Under the pieces are notes generated by a model that was given only the letters and a program-made list of their open reading frames with translations, was not told where the DNA came from and did not search any database. A stretch of 49,861 nt of DNA from positions 1 through 49,861 of the forward strand of contig NZ_MUBM01000201.1 in NCBI RefSeq assembly GCF_002154505.1. The letters run 5' to 3'. The position numbers and the translations under genes are program-made. Positions 19,821-26,936 of this stretch are shown piece by piece. Source of the stretch: Streptomyces carpinensis (GTDB lineage: Bacteria > Actinomycetota > Actinomycetes > Streptomycetales > Streptomycetaceae). How positions within the stretch are numbered: position 1 is the first letter of the stretch; each line of letters begins with the position of its first letter.

Positions 19821-19991
19821 AACCGCGTCGATGACGCCCTGGCGGTGATCCTCGAAGCCGAGTCTTGGGCCCCCGAGCAGGTACGAAGCCACTACCTCGC
19901 ACGCGAGCTGGTCCTCACATGGGTGCGCAACCACTGCGGCCGGCCAAGCCCGACCATGGCGTCACTCGCCGATCGGCTGCACGTGGTCTAG
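19815..19991 (+). pseudogene. C-terminal stump of a regulator-like protein
   Basis: The plus frame from about 19815 gives NRVDDALAVILEAESWAPEQ and ends PTMASLADRLHVV, with chromosomal-type codon use. It resembles the C-terminus of helix-turn-helix/TPR proteins found just upstream of Nudix genes in AICEs. The N-terminal part is missing; it abuts the rep stump tail-to-tail, which marks a deletion joint at about 19815-19820. Confidence 0.55.
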
Positions 19992-20009
19992 GTGGGTACG
20001 CTCGGCTGC

Positions 20010-20495
20010 ATGGCAGCCAACGAGCACGAAGCGAAGATGGCGCATCCGCGCATGGCAGCGGGTGCGCTTTTCTTTGATGCCGACGGACGTGTCCTCATGG
20101 TGGAGCCAACCTACAAGGACTACTGGGACATCCCCGGAGGCTACGTCGAGACCGGCGAATCACCACTTCAGGCTGCGGCCCGAGAGGTACGAGAAGAACT
20201 CGGCATCACGCCCTCGCTCGGGTGCCTCCTGGCCGTCGACTGGGCACCCAACACCACCGAGGGCGACAAGGTGCTGTACCTCTTCGACGGAGGCCAGCTC
20301 ACCTCAGAGGTTGTCGAAGGGATCCGCCCGCAGGCCGACGAGCTGAAGGGCGTCAGGTTCGTACCCCCGCACGAGATCGCAGACCGCACGATCCCGCGAC
20401 TGGCCCGCCGTATCCGAGCAGCGATCGATGCCCGTGCCAAGAGCGCCCCGGTGTACCTCGAGCACGGCCAGGCGCCGGGCAACGCGGCGGCGTAG
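20010..20495 (+). CDS. Nudix hydrolase (possible pSAM2 Pif-like protein)
   Basis: 161 residues if started at ATG 20010 (MAANEHEAKMAHPRMAAGAL); an in-frame GTG lies at 19992. Complete Nudix box GGYVETGESPLQAAAREVRE followed by ELGI, so metal-dependent hydrolysis of a nucleoside-diphosphate-linked substrate is likely. AICEs commonly carry such a gene, and Pif of pSAM2, which blocks redundant transfer between element-bearing cells, has a Nudix domain. Whether this protein has that role is inference. Confidence 0.88.
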   Translation: MAANEHEAKMAHPRMAAGALFFDADGRVLMVEPTYKDYWDIPGGYVETGESPLQAAAREVREELGITPSLGCLLAVDWAPNTTEGDKVLYLFDGGQLTSEVVEGIRPQADELKGVRFVPPHEIADRTIPRLARRIRAAIDARAKSAPVYLEHGQAPGNAAA

Positions 20496-20507
20496 CAGGC
20501 CGGGCAA

Positions 20508-20945
20508 ATGCCAACCGCGAGCCCACGACACTCGGCATCGGTCGCCGGGATCACCGTCCGCGAGGACGGCAGGATCCTCGTCATCCGCCGAGCGGACAAC
20601 GGCACCTGGGAACCACCCGGCGGCGTACTGGAACTGGACGAAGCCCCGCAGGCAGGCGTCGCTCGCGAGGTCTTCGAAGAGATCGGCATCACGGTCGACG
20701 TACGCCAACTCACCGGCGTGTACAAGAACATGAGGCAAGGTGTCGTGGCCCTGGCCTTCCGCTGCGAGCCAGTGGCCGGCACCGAGCGGACGTCCAATGA
20801 GACAACCGCCGTCGAATGGCTCACTCCCGACGAGGTACGCGAGCGCATGTCCGAGGTCTTCGCGATGAGGGTGCTGGATGCCTTGGATGGCAACGGCCCC
20901 CAGGTCAGGAGCCACGACGGACGGCGACTCATCCCAGCGGGATAA
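20508..20945 (+). CDS. Nudix hydrolase
   Basis: 145 residues. Nudix box GGVLELDEAPQAGVAREVFE then EIGI, all acidic metal ligands present. N-terminal strand SVAGITVREDGRILVIRRAD is typical of the MutT-like group. It starts 12 bases after the preceding Nudix stop (AGCAGG ribosome site), so it is probably cotranscribed with it. The two Nudix domains differ clearly in sequence and are not a recent duplication. Confidence 0.88.
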   Translation: MPTASPRHSASVAGITVREDGRILVIRRADNGTWEPPGGVLELDEAPQAGVAREVFEEIGITVDVRQLTGVYKNMRQGVVALAFRCEPVAGTERTSNETTAVEWLTPDEVRERMSEVFAMRVLDALDGNGPQVRSHDGRRLIPAG

Positions 20946-20953
20946 GACTTTCT

Positions 20954-21154
20954 CTACTTCATCAAGCACCCGTCGTCGCTTCGCTCCTCCGGGCGGGCGC
21001 GGGCGGCCGGCGGCGCCCGCGCTCATGTCTCCGCCCCGCTCGGCACCGCCGGCCGCCCGCTCCCGCCCAAGAGGCAGGTACACGGAGCATGAGGTCAGAA
21101 CACGTCGTGGCTGGGGCGGTCGGCTCCGCGACTTTAGCCAGCCACTTTGGCGCG
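20954..21154. repeat. Dispersed repeat family 2, copy 1 (inside the AICE)
   Basis: The first block (CTACTTCATCAAGCACCCGT... to 20994) is near-identical to 33120-33161; the second block (GCATGAGGTCAGAACACGTC... to 21154) matches 33174-33238 with scattered changes, and its middle resembles 36016-36052. The two blocks are separated here by a large inverted repeat that copy 2 lacks. Confidence 0.75.
20991..21068. repeat. Large GC-rich inverted repeat (23-bp arms)
   Basis: Arms 20991-21013 and 21046-21068 pair at 22 of 23 positions around a 32-base loop. Absent at the same place in repeat copy 2 (33 kb), so it is an insertion or a locally expanded palindrome. Confidence 0.8.
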
Positions 21155-21287
21155 AGCCTCGAAGATCATGGCCCCAACGTCGTGCTTTAGCGGGCAGGTC
21201 CACAGACTGCCCGACGCGCCGGAAGCTTACGGGGCCATGATCACTCGCGCCAAAGCAGCTCCAGGCCAAAGTCGCTAGGCCGACCTC

Positions 21288-21482
21288 GTGCGGACCCTGC
21301 CACAATTCGCAGGTGGCGCTGAGGCTCACCCTCACCTCCTGACCGTCGTGCGCCGTCACCTGACCGAGAACGCCGCGACCGTGGCCGCATGGACACCGGA
21401 GCAGCGTGAGGCATACGTCCGGACCGTCCTGGCACCACTGATCCCTTCGGAAGCATTGCTACGCGAGCTGACCACGGCATGA
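21288..21482 (+). CDS. Small hypothetical protein or gene tail
   Basis: 64 residues from GTG 21288, ending WTPEQREAYVRTVLAPLIPS and then EALLRELTTA. The C-terminal 40 residues look like a real helical protein; the first 15 do not, and an in-frame stop lies just upstream (21276). It is therefore probably the 3' end of a larger lost gene. No family recognised. Confidence 0.35.
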   Translation: MRTLPQFAGGAEAHPHLLTVVRRHLTENAATVAAWTPEQREAYVRTVLAPLIPSEALLRELTTA

Positions 21483-21548
21483 CTGGTGCACCGGTCTACT
21501 GGTGGGATGAGTCTGGGCCGTCTCTGGGCCGTCCGAGGCGAACCGGCG

Positions 21549-21568
21549 TTGACAGATGATGACAACTA
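21549..21568 (+). repeat. Degenerate paired TTGACA/TGACAAC motif
   Basis: TTGACAGATGATGACAACTA, a diverged member of the paired TGACATC motif described under the findings. Confidence 0.25.
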
Positions 21569-21737
21569 GTCCCGGCATCCACGCAGGTCACAGGCTCAGC
21601 CGCAGTGAGCCGCCGCACGCCAGAGACTTGGGTCATCACTTCCAGAAGAACTGATCGAGTGCTGCATGCGCCCTTGACTCGGTCATTGAAACTCCCGGCC
21701 AGAGTCGTCCCGCCGACCTCGGAGTACGGTGCCCGCC

Positions 21738-21911
21738 ATGAATCCTGGTGATCTCGCATCAACGCTCGTTGTCTTCCTGGAGGACCGGCACGGAAAGGCA
21801 CTGGTGAGGCTTCCGAACGGGTCGAAGACCAGCCTGCCTCATGAGTGCCTTGATCTTGTTGAGGCGGGAGAGAACCTGCTCGATCACGTGTCTCGTGACG
21901 ATCTCACCTAG
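21738..21911 (+). CDS. Small hypothetical protein, first part of a split frame
   Basis: 57 residues from ATG 21738: a short alpha/beta segment (STLVVFLEDRHGKALVRLPN) with high third-position GC. It stops at TAG 21909, yet the same frame continues open for 104 more codons to 22223. It is either a small gene or the 5' part of a gene broken by an amber mutation. Function unknown. Confidence 0.45.
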   Translation: MNPGDLASTLVVFLEDRHGKALVRLPNGSKTSLPHECLDLVEAGENLLDHVSRDDLT

Positions 21912-21965
21912 GAGCCGGTTCGCGAGCGGTACAGGCGGCTCCCTCGGTCCCACGGCGATCCGCTG

Positions 21966-22223
21966 TTGAGCATCCTGGCGGAGGCCATGGCGCATCTTGT
22001 GGCAGCAGTCGACACCAGCACGGATGAGCAAGCGTCGCCGGACGCGGTGTCCAGATGGTTTGAGTACCCGGCGTACCTCTTTGATCGTCTCGACATGGAG
22101 GACCGGCATCGACTCGCGAGCTTGTTTCGCGAAGCGGCCATGAAGGAGCCGGAGGGGCCGTGGCGCAACGCCCTGTTGGAGGTGCCGAATGGGTTTGGCC
22201 TCGACGATGACGACGAGGGCTGA
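21966..22223 (+). CDS. Small acidic hypothetical protein, second part of a split frame
   Basis: 85 residues from a TTG at 21966; no ribosome site precedes this start, which argues for translation from further upstream (same frame as 21738-21911). Helical, acidic at the end (GFGLDDDDEG). Contains RWFEYPAYLFDRLDMEDRHR. No family recognised; it looks like a contact-system immunity or accessory protein only by size and context. Confidence 0.5.
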   Translation: MSILAEAMAHLVAAVDTSTDEQASPDAVSRWFEYPAYLFDRLDMEDRHRLASLFREAAMKEPEGPWRNALLEVPNGFGLDDDDEG

Positions 22224-22302
22224 GCGCCAAGGCCGGGCTCACTCCGGGGTTCAAAATCCTGTGGCGGGCTCTCCGTGCTCTTGTCAAGGGCGCCTCGATT
22301 CC

Positions 22303-22327
22303 TGACATCAACGCTTGACACCAACAG
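22303..22327 (+). repeat. Paired TGACATC motif B
   Basis: TGACATCAACG, CT, TGACACCAACAG: two near-identical half-sites 13 bases apart, 80 bases after the end of the split gene. Nothing else is recognised in 22224-22570. Confidence 0.5.
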
Positions 22328-22570
22328 GCGCGAACATCGCCGGTCAACGCCGAACCTCAGCGGTCAGCCAGCCGACGCGCAGGGCAGGTTGACCGAGGTT
22401 GACAGCGGCCCGTGATCGACCTGATAAGGATGAGGCCAGAGCTCCAAACAACGGGGCGATGCACCCGGCAAAGGGTGCGTCGCCTCCCTCACCTGAGCTC
22501 GTCATCGAGGTGCCCCGGCCGTCCCCCGATGTAATCGAGACTGTCAGCCCGGGGTGCCAGAAACACCCGC

Positions 22571-22927
22571 ATGGCGTACAGATTCACGGCGCAGCTTGCT
22601 TGCGGGTTCGATGATCCGGACCAAGACGACTGTGTGATGGCGGGAGTGGCCGAGTCGGACGACGAGGAGGGGTTCTCCTTGTTGTTCACGTGCGACTTCG
22701 ACGAGCCCGATGCGCAGGAAGTGTCCCTGGGCATGGACACACATTCTGTTCGCGAGGTTGAGGCGACAGATCCAACCGGCATCCGGTGGCAACGCTACAA
22801 ATCCGGTGATGACGCGACCGTGGCCTTCTGCCAGTGGTGGCCAGGAAAACAGGCGGGCGGCCTGACATCAGCGGCCGACACCAACCGGCGTACACGTGCG
22901 CACAGCGGCACACCGTTCGCACGATGA
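22571..22927 (+). CDS. Imm10-like immunity-type protein with altered tail
   Basis: 118 residues. YRFTAQLACGFDDPDQDDCV and the acidic, beta-rich body (MAGVAESDDEEGFSLLF, LGMDTHSV) resemble the Imm10 family of polymorphic-toxin immunity proteins, recalled by pattern only. The last 25 residues are read through a copy of the paired TGACATC motif (22863-22886), so the original C-terminus was probably replaced when that sequence joined the gene. No toxin gene is next to it. Confidence 0.5.
   Translation: MAYRFTAQLACGFDDPDQDDCVMAGVAESDDEEGFSLLFTCDFDEPDAQEVSLGMDTHSVREVEATDPTGIRWQRYKSGDDATVAFCQWWPGKQAGGLTSAADTNRRTRAHSGTPFAR
22863..22886 (+). repeat. Paired TGACATC motif C
   Basis: TGACATCAGCG, GC, CGACACCAACC inside the 3' end of the Imm10-like ORF. 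The following stretch 22928-23329 holds no recognisable gene. Confidence 0.45.
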
Positions 22928-23329
22928 GTCCCGCGAGTGACCAGCTGGGTTATCCAGGCGGAGAGTGGTGATTACAGGGGCACGCCCACAATTCTTATCA
23001 GAAAGGCGGTTCGTCGGGCCATTGCGAGATGCTGAACTGACTAGCAAGCTCGGCGAGCCCATCATCTTTGAGAGCACCCGCGTATTCTGACCGCTTGGAC
23101 CAAGGGGTAGCTTCGAGCAGGACGCGGCGCATCCCAAACCGGTCATGACGGGATCCCGCTGAGTTACTCCCTCAGGCTGTCGTCATCGTCCTCAATTGGC
23201 GTGTCGGGAAACACCGCATGGTCGCCCCGTTACCGTGCGGGGGTCGACCACAAAGGACTGCCCGGCGGCTGGCGGGTAAGGGCTCCCTCAGCCGCGTACC
23301 GGCGTAGCCCGATCGAGAGGATCTGGACC

Positions 23330-24856
23330 TTGAGCGATTTTTCCCGCCGCTACCTGCTCAGGGCGTCAGCGGCCGCCGGCGCCGGGGCGGTCGTCGTCCC
23401 GGGCCTTATGGCCGCAGGCGCGCCGGACATTGCGGCCGCGAGCACCTCGGGCCTTCTGGCCGCGAGCGACCCGACTAAAGGGTCGTCGGGATGTCCGCCG
23501 GCGAAGCTGACCGGTCGCGTCGTCCGCCCCGGTGACGCCTCGTACACGGATGATCGCATCGACTACGACCAGCTGTTCTCTCACTACCCGCTGGTCATCG
23601 TCTTCGCCCAGAAGACCCAGGACGTGGTGAACGCCCTCACCTGGGCGCGGCAGCACAACGTCGCACTGCGGGTACGCAGCGGCCGCCACGCCCTGGAGGG
23701 CTGGTCGAACATCGACAACGGCATCGTGATCGACGTCAGCCAGCTCAAGTCGGTCCACATCGACACCAACACTCGTATCGCGAAGGTCGGCGCCGGCCTG
23801 ACCCAGCAGGAAGCGGTGACGGCGCTCGCCAAGCAGGACCTCGCGGTCACGACCGGAAGCGAGGGCAGCGTCGGCTTGGTCGGCGCGACGGTCGGCGGCG
23901 GCCTTGGCCCCCTCAACCGCTATCTCGGCATGGCCTGCGACAGCCTGATCGGGACCGAAATCGTCGTCCCGTCGGGTCGCGACTGCGCCAAGGTGATCCA
24001 TGCCGACCTGAAGGACCACTCAGACCTCCTCTGGGCGCTCCGTGGGGCGGGAAACGGCAACTTCGGAATCGTCACGCAACTCACCTACAAGGTGCACCCG
24101 CTCAAGCGCATCGCCTACGTGACGGCGACCTGGGACGGCCTTACGGACCTGCATGGGATCTTCGATGCCTGGCAGCGCACGGTACCGTTCGCCGACAACC
24201 GCCTCGGATCCGAAGTCGAGATCCACAAGTCCCAGATCCTGCTGTTCGCGTGGCTCGCGGAGGGCACGGCGGCAGAGGCCAAAAAGATGCTGGCCCCGAT
24301 CCTGTCGATCGGCACGCCCGATGTGAAGGTGCAGGTCGGTAACTGGGGCCCCATCTTTGCCGGAGCCCAGGTCCCGCGCTCGCAGGAGCCCGCCAACGTC
24401 AAGTTCTTCTCACAGTTCGCCAAGAAGCTGTTCCCGAAGAAGGCAATCGACGTCATCGGCTACTACATGCGAAACGCTCCCACGGAGGACAGCAACTACT
24501 TCGTCGATGCCTTCGGCGGAGCGATCAAGAAGGAGCCCCGCGGCGGCACCGCGTTCGTGCACCGCGACGCGATCTTCTACGGCGAGATCGGCGCAGCCTG
24601 GGGGACTCCTTCAACGACACCAGGCGTCTGCGACCCGCTCACCTCGACGTGCCAGGCCTGGACCGCCGAATTCAGCCAGGCGATGCGCAGCTTCGTGGAC
24701 GGCGCCTACGTCAACGTGCCGAACGTCGGCATGCAGGAGTGGGAGACCGCCTACTGGGGGAGACGCCACTTCGAGCGGCTGCGCGAGATCAAGGCGAAGT
24801 ACGACCCCTACAACGTCTTCCAGTACGAGCAGAGCATCCCGCCCGCGTCACGCTGA
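23330..24856 (+). CDS. Exported FAD-binding oxidoreductase, berberine-bridge (BBE) type
   Basis: 508 residues from TTG 23330, chosen for the GAGAGGA ribosome site and because it places a Tat signal at the N-terminus (SRRYLLRASAAAGAGAV). FAD-binding type 4 domain: RSGRHALEGWSN supplies the His and GMACDSLIGTEIVVPSG the Cys expected for bicovalent flavin attachment. The C-terminal BBE motif is LREIKAKYDPYNVFQYEQSI. Such enzymes oxidise carbohydrates or secondary metabolites with O2. It stands alone as cargo of the AICE, with its own terminator; the substrate is not readable. Confidence 0.9.
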   Translation: MSDFSRRYLLRASAAAGAGAVVVPGLMAAGAPDIAAASTSGLLAASDPTKGSSGCPPAKLTGRVVRPGDASYTDDRIDYDQLFSHYPLVIVFAQKTQDVVNALTWARQHNVALRVRSGRHALEGWSNIDNGIVIDVSQLKSVHIDTNTRIAKVGAGLTQQEAVTALAKQDLAVTTGSEGSVGLVGATVGGGLGPLNRYLGMACDSLIGTEIVVPSGRDCAKVIHADLKDHSDLLWALRGAGNGNFGIVTQLTYKVHPLKRIAYVTATWDGLTDLHGIFDAWQRTVPFADNRLGSEVEIHKSQILLFAWLAEGTAAEAKKMLAPILSIGTPDVKVQVGNWGPIFAGAQVPRSQEPANVKFFSQFAKKLFPKKAIDVIGYYMRNAPTEDSNYFVDAFGGAIKKEPRGGTAFVHRDAIFYGEIGAAWGTPSTTPGVCDPLTSTCQAWTAEFSQAMRSFVDGAYVNVPNVGMQEWETAYWGRRHFERLREIKAKYDPYNVFQYEQSIPPASR

Positions 24857-24957
24857 TCGACGGTTCGCCGTCGGGGCCCCGCTCCGGTCAGGCTCGGCCT
24901 TTCACGCAGAAGGGCCCGACGCAGTCGAAGGGGTGTCGTTAGCCTCGATCTTGCCTG

Positions 24958-24990
24958 AGGGATCGTCAGCTTGCTGACGATCCCTTTGCT
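24958..24990 (+). terminator. Terminator of the FAD oxidoreductase gene
   Basis: Perfect 12-bp stem AGGGATCGTCAG/CTGACGATCCCT with a 4-base loop, followed by TTGCT, about 100 bases after the stop codon. Confidence 0.9.
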
Positions 24991-25125
24991 CGCTCAGAGT
25001 GAAGATTTCTGCTGCGGGCAGGGCTGACGGTCCGGCTGTCGTGCCGGGTGGGCGCCGGGTTCTCGGGGCCCACCCTTGCATGCGGCCTATCTCAAGAGGA
25101 AGATCCTGCCGGTCAAGGAGGCGCG

Positions 25126-25479
25126 ATGCTGCCGTTCATGCGCTGGTCCCTGGCCGCGATGGGGTGTCTGATCGTTCTCGGAAGTCTCGCCGGCCGCTGG
25201 TGGGAACGCACCATGGTTTCGAAGGGACAGAGCCCCGGCCAGGTCATGCGCTTCTTCTGGCCCCCTCTCCTCATGGGCCTAGTGTTGATCGGCGGCCAGG
25301 TGCCCGGCCTGTTGCACGCGCCCTACCCGGTCGTCGAACTCGCTGACGCGCTCAGCTTCGCGTTGGCCATCATGGCTGCCATCACGTTGCTCTTCGCCCT
25401 CCGGTCGGGCGTCGCTTCTTCCGGTGGCGCGGCACAATGTGACAGCCACGACGGCGGGTGCCCACCAGGCTCCTCTTAA
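25126..25479 (+). CDS. Small membrane protein, three predicted helices
   Basis: 117 residues from ATG 25126 (CAAGGAGGCGCG ribosome site). Hydrophobic segments near 5-22 (MRWSLAAMGCLIVLGSLAG), 41-60 (FFWPPLLMGLVLIGGQVPGL) and 70-92 (ADALSFALAIMAAITLLFAL), and a Cys-containing hydrophilic tail. No family recognised. It lies alone between the oxidoreductase and a repeat-containing gap. Confidence 0.7.
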   Translation: MLPFMRWSLAAMGCLIVLGSLAGRWWERTMVSKGQSPGQVMRFFWPPLLMGLVLIGGQVPGLLHAPYPVVELADALSFALAIMAAITLLFALRSGVASSGGAAQCDSHDGGCPPGSS

Positions 25480-25600
25480 GGATCTGCCCGACCGACTGCA
25501 ATACAGCAGCGAAGTACAGCAACCACAGCAACCGGCCCCGTCCGGCAGCGTCCTCGTACGGCCGTCGCCCGACCGGTATGACCGTCACCGACCGATCCAC

Positions 25601-25621
25601 ATAGAGCTACGGATCAGAAGG
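25601..25621 (+). repeat. 21-bp dispersed word, copy 1
   Basis: Starts ATAGAGCTACGG and ends CAGAAGG; 19 of 21 bases match 28932-28952. Both copies are followed within 10 bases by TGACA. Confidence 0.45.
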
Positions 25622-25640
25622 TGACAGACTGCGCGGCCGC

Positions 25641-25690
25641 ACCACAAGCGCACCAGATAGAGCGGGGAACAGCGGGGAATCACGGTGAAA
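25641..25690 (+). repeat. Dispersed repeat, copy B
   Basis: Matches the minus strand of 9091-9140 at 44 of 50 positions. The gap 25480-25965 contains this repeat and no recognisable gene. Confidence 0.6.
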
Positions 25691-25965
25691 GCAGGAGCCG
25701 CCGACGGAGCCTCAACCCTGGGGTTCGCCCAAGTCAGCAGTCGAACCACCCCCAAATGCTCGGCTTCCCAAGCTGATGGCCTCGGCGCTCAGTACGGCCG
25801 CCGAATCTGGTGCTTTCAGTCACGCTGGTGAGCCAAACGGGTGATCAGCAGACCGGCAAGTCCGGCGACTGACCGGCACAGCAACCAAGCCTTTCCGTGG
25901 CCGTCTGGGTGCCAGTTTGGTCAATCCCGGAGCGGGAGGACGAACCTCTGTATCAGGATGCTCCC

Positions 25966-26538
25966 GTGGACGCAGGGGTGTGGATAGGGGCCGCCGCGGG
26001 GCTCGCCGGCGCGCTGGTAGGCGCTGGAGGGTCGATCGCCACGACGCTGGTCACTCAACGACATCAAAAGGCCGAAGCTCGCAGAGAAGAGCGGGCACGG
26101 CTTGCGAGGGAGACAGTCGACGCGATCACCCAAGAACTCATCGCCCTCAGAGAGCTTGCTTGGACGTACCCGGCAGAGGACGCTCCGGAAAGAGCTATGC
26201 GGCACTTTCGTTTGGCAGCCAACAAACATCACCAGCGTATTGAGGTCACTCTTGTGAGGGTTCCAGACCGTGCCCTCGGAGAGCGTCTCGGAGACGTCCT
26301 GATGGCCAGCCGGATGGCCTTTCAAGGCCTTGAGGGATCTCACACTGAGCGCAAGCAAGGTGCATTCAGCGTCACCTATGAGGGGCTGAGTTGCCTTGGT
26401 GCGTTTCTACGGGAAGAGCCCTTGCCGCCGCTCACGGTGTATACGCGGGATGCCAAAGCACGCCGCTTGGCGGGTCAAGACGCGGTTCGAAGCAACGCAG
26501 GGCCCGCCTTAGGGTCCCCGGAGGGGCCAGAAGCTTAG
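25966..26538 (+). CDS. Membrane-anchored hypothetical protein with helical cytoplasmic domain
   Basis: 190 residues from GTG 25966 (MDAGVWIGAAAGLAGALVGA), AGGATG ribosome site. One N-terminal hydrophobic helix, then a charged coiled-coil-like segment (QRHQKAEARREERARLARET) and a helical domain to about 170. This layout is common among uncharacterised Streptomyces proteins in mobile DNA. Last gene before attR; no function can be assigned. Confidence 0.65.
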   Translation: MDAGVWIGAAAGLAGALVGAGGSIATTLVTQRHQKAEARREERARLARETVDAITQELIALRELAWTYPAEDAPERAMRHFRLAANKHHQRIEVTLVRVPDRALGERLGDVLMASRMAFQGLEGSHTERKQGAFSVTYEGLSCLGAFLREEPLPPLTVYTRDAKARRLAGQDAVRSNAGPALGSPEGPEA

Positions 26539-26560
26539 CAGTTGGGCATAGCCAACGGCC

Positions 26561-26584
26561 TGGCATCAATGGTTGACATCAACA
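26561..26584 (+). repeat. Paired TGACATC motif D, near attR
   Basis: TGGCATCAATG, GT, TGACATCAACA. With motif G it forms four related half-sites within 75 bases, 130-155 bases before attR, the layout of integrase arm sites. Confidence 0.5.
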
Positions 26585-26610
26585 CCGCAACTCGACGTCT
26601 CGGTCGGCAG

Positions 26611-26633
26611 TGACGGCAATGCTGACGGCAACG
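26611..26633 (+). repeat. Paired TGACGGCAAC motif G, near attR
   Basis: TGACGGCAATG, C, TGACGGCAACG; the second half-site is identical to the word at 18030-18040 near attL. Confidence 0.5.
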
Positions 26634-26715
26634 ACAGCGGACGCCAGCGGCACGCAGCAGCCTGGCACGGTGCCGGCGCGTGTTGGCAGACCGCCACACC
26701 ACCATGTGCCCGCAT

Positions 26716-26754
26716 CTTCTAAGCGCTTGGCCGCAGGTTCGAGTCCTGCCGGGG
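26716..26754 (+). repeat. attR of the integrated element
   Basis: 39 bases identical to attL, a copy of the tRNA-Arg 3' half without the 5' half. One mismatch and then CGCCACC extend the similarity. Confidence 0.92.
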
Positions 26755-26763
26755 CCGCCACCG

Positions 26764-26790
26764 AAAGCCCTCCCCTCGGGAGGGCTTTTT
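26764..26790 (+). terminator. Terminator just after attR (probably the ancestral tRNA terminator)
   Basis: 11-bp stem AAAGCCCTCCC/GGGAGGGCTTT, 3-base loop and a T tract. It sits about 10 bases after attR, where the tRNA terminator would be in the empty site. Confidence 0.85.
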
Positions 26791-26936
26791 CGCTGGTCAG
26801 AACGGGTGACATACGACACGCCGAAGCCCCGGGCACTCCCCCGACGATCAAGGGAAGGCTCCGGGGCTGTCCGGCTCTCACCGGGTTTTCGCGGGTGGCT
26901 GTGTCGAATACGTGTCGAAGTTCCCGGCCGCCAAGA

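Larger units (their letters stand above)
17927..26754. mobile_element. Decayed actinomycete integrative element (AICE) in tRNA-Arg
   Basis: 8.8 kb bounded by the 39-bp att repeats. It contains an intact tyrosine integrase next to attL, an overlapping excisionase, the C-terminal stump of a pSAM2-type replication initiator, a regulator stump, two Nudix hydrolases and cargo genes. No FtsK/TraSA-type transfer gene and no spread genes are present, so it cannot transfer on its own; int and xis look functional, so excision remains possible. Confidence 0.85.

Noticed and set aside
26700..26760. Second tRNA-Arg gene
   Set aside because: Only the 3' half is present (attR); no D arm or 5' acceptor strand can be folded upstream.
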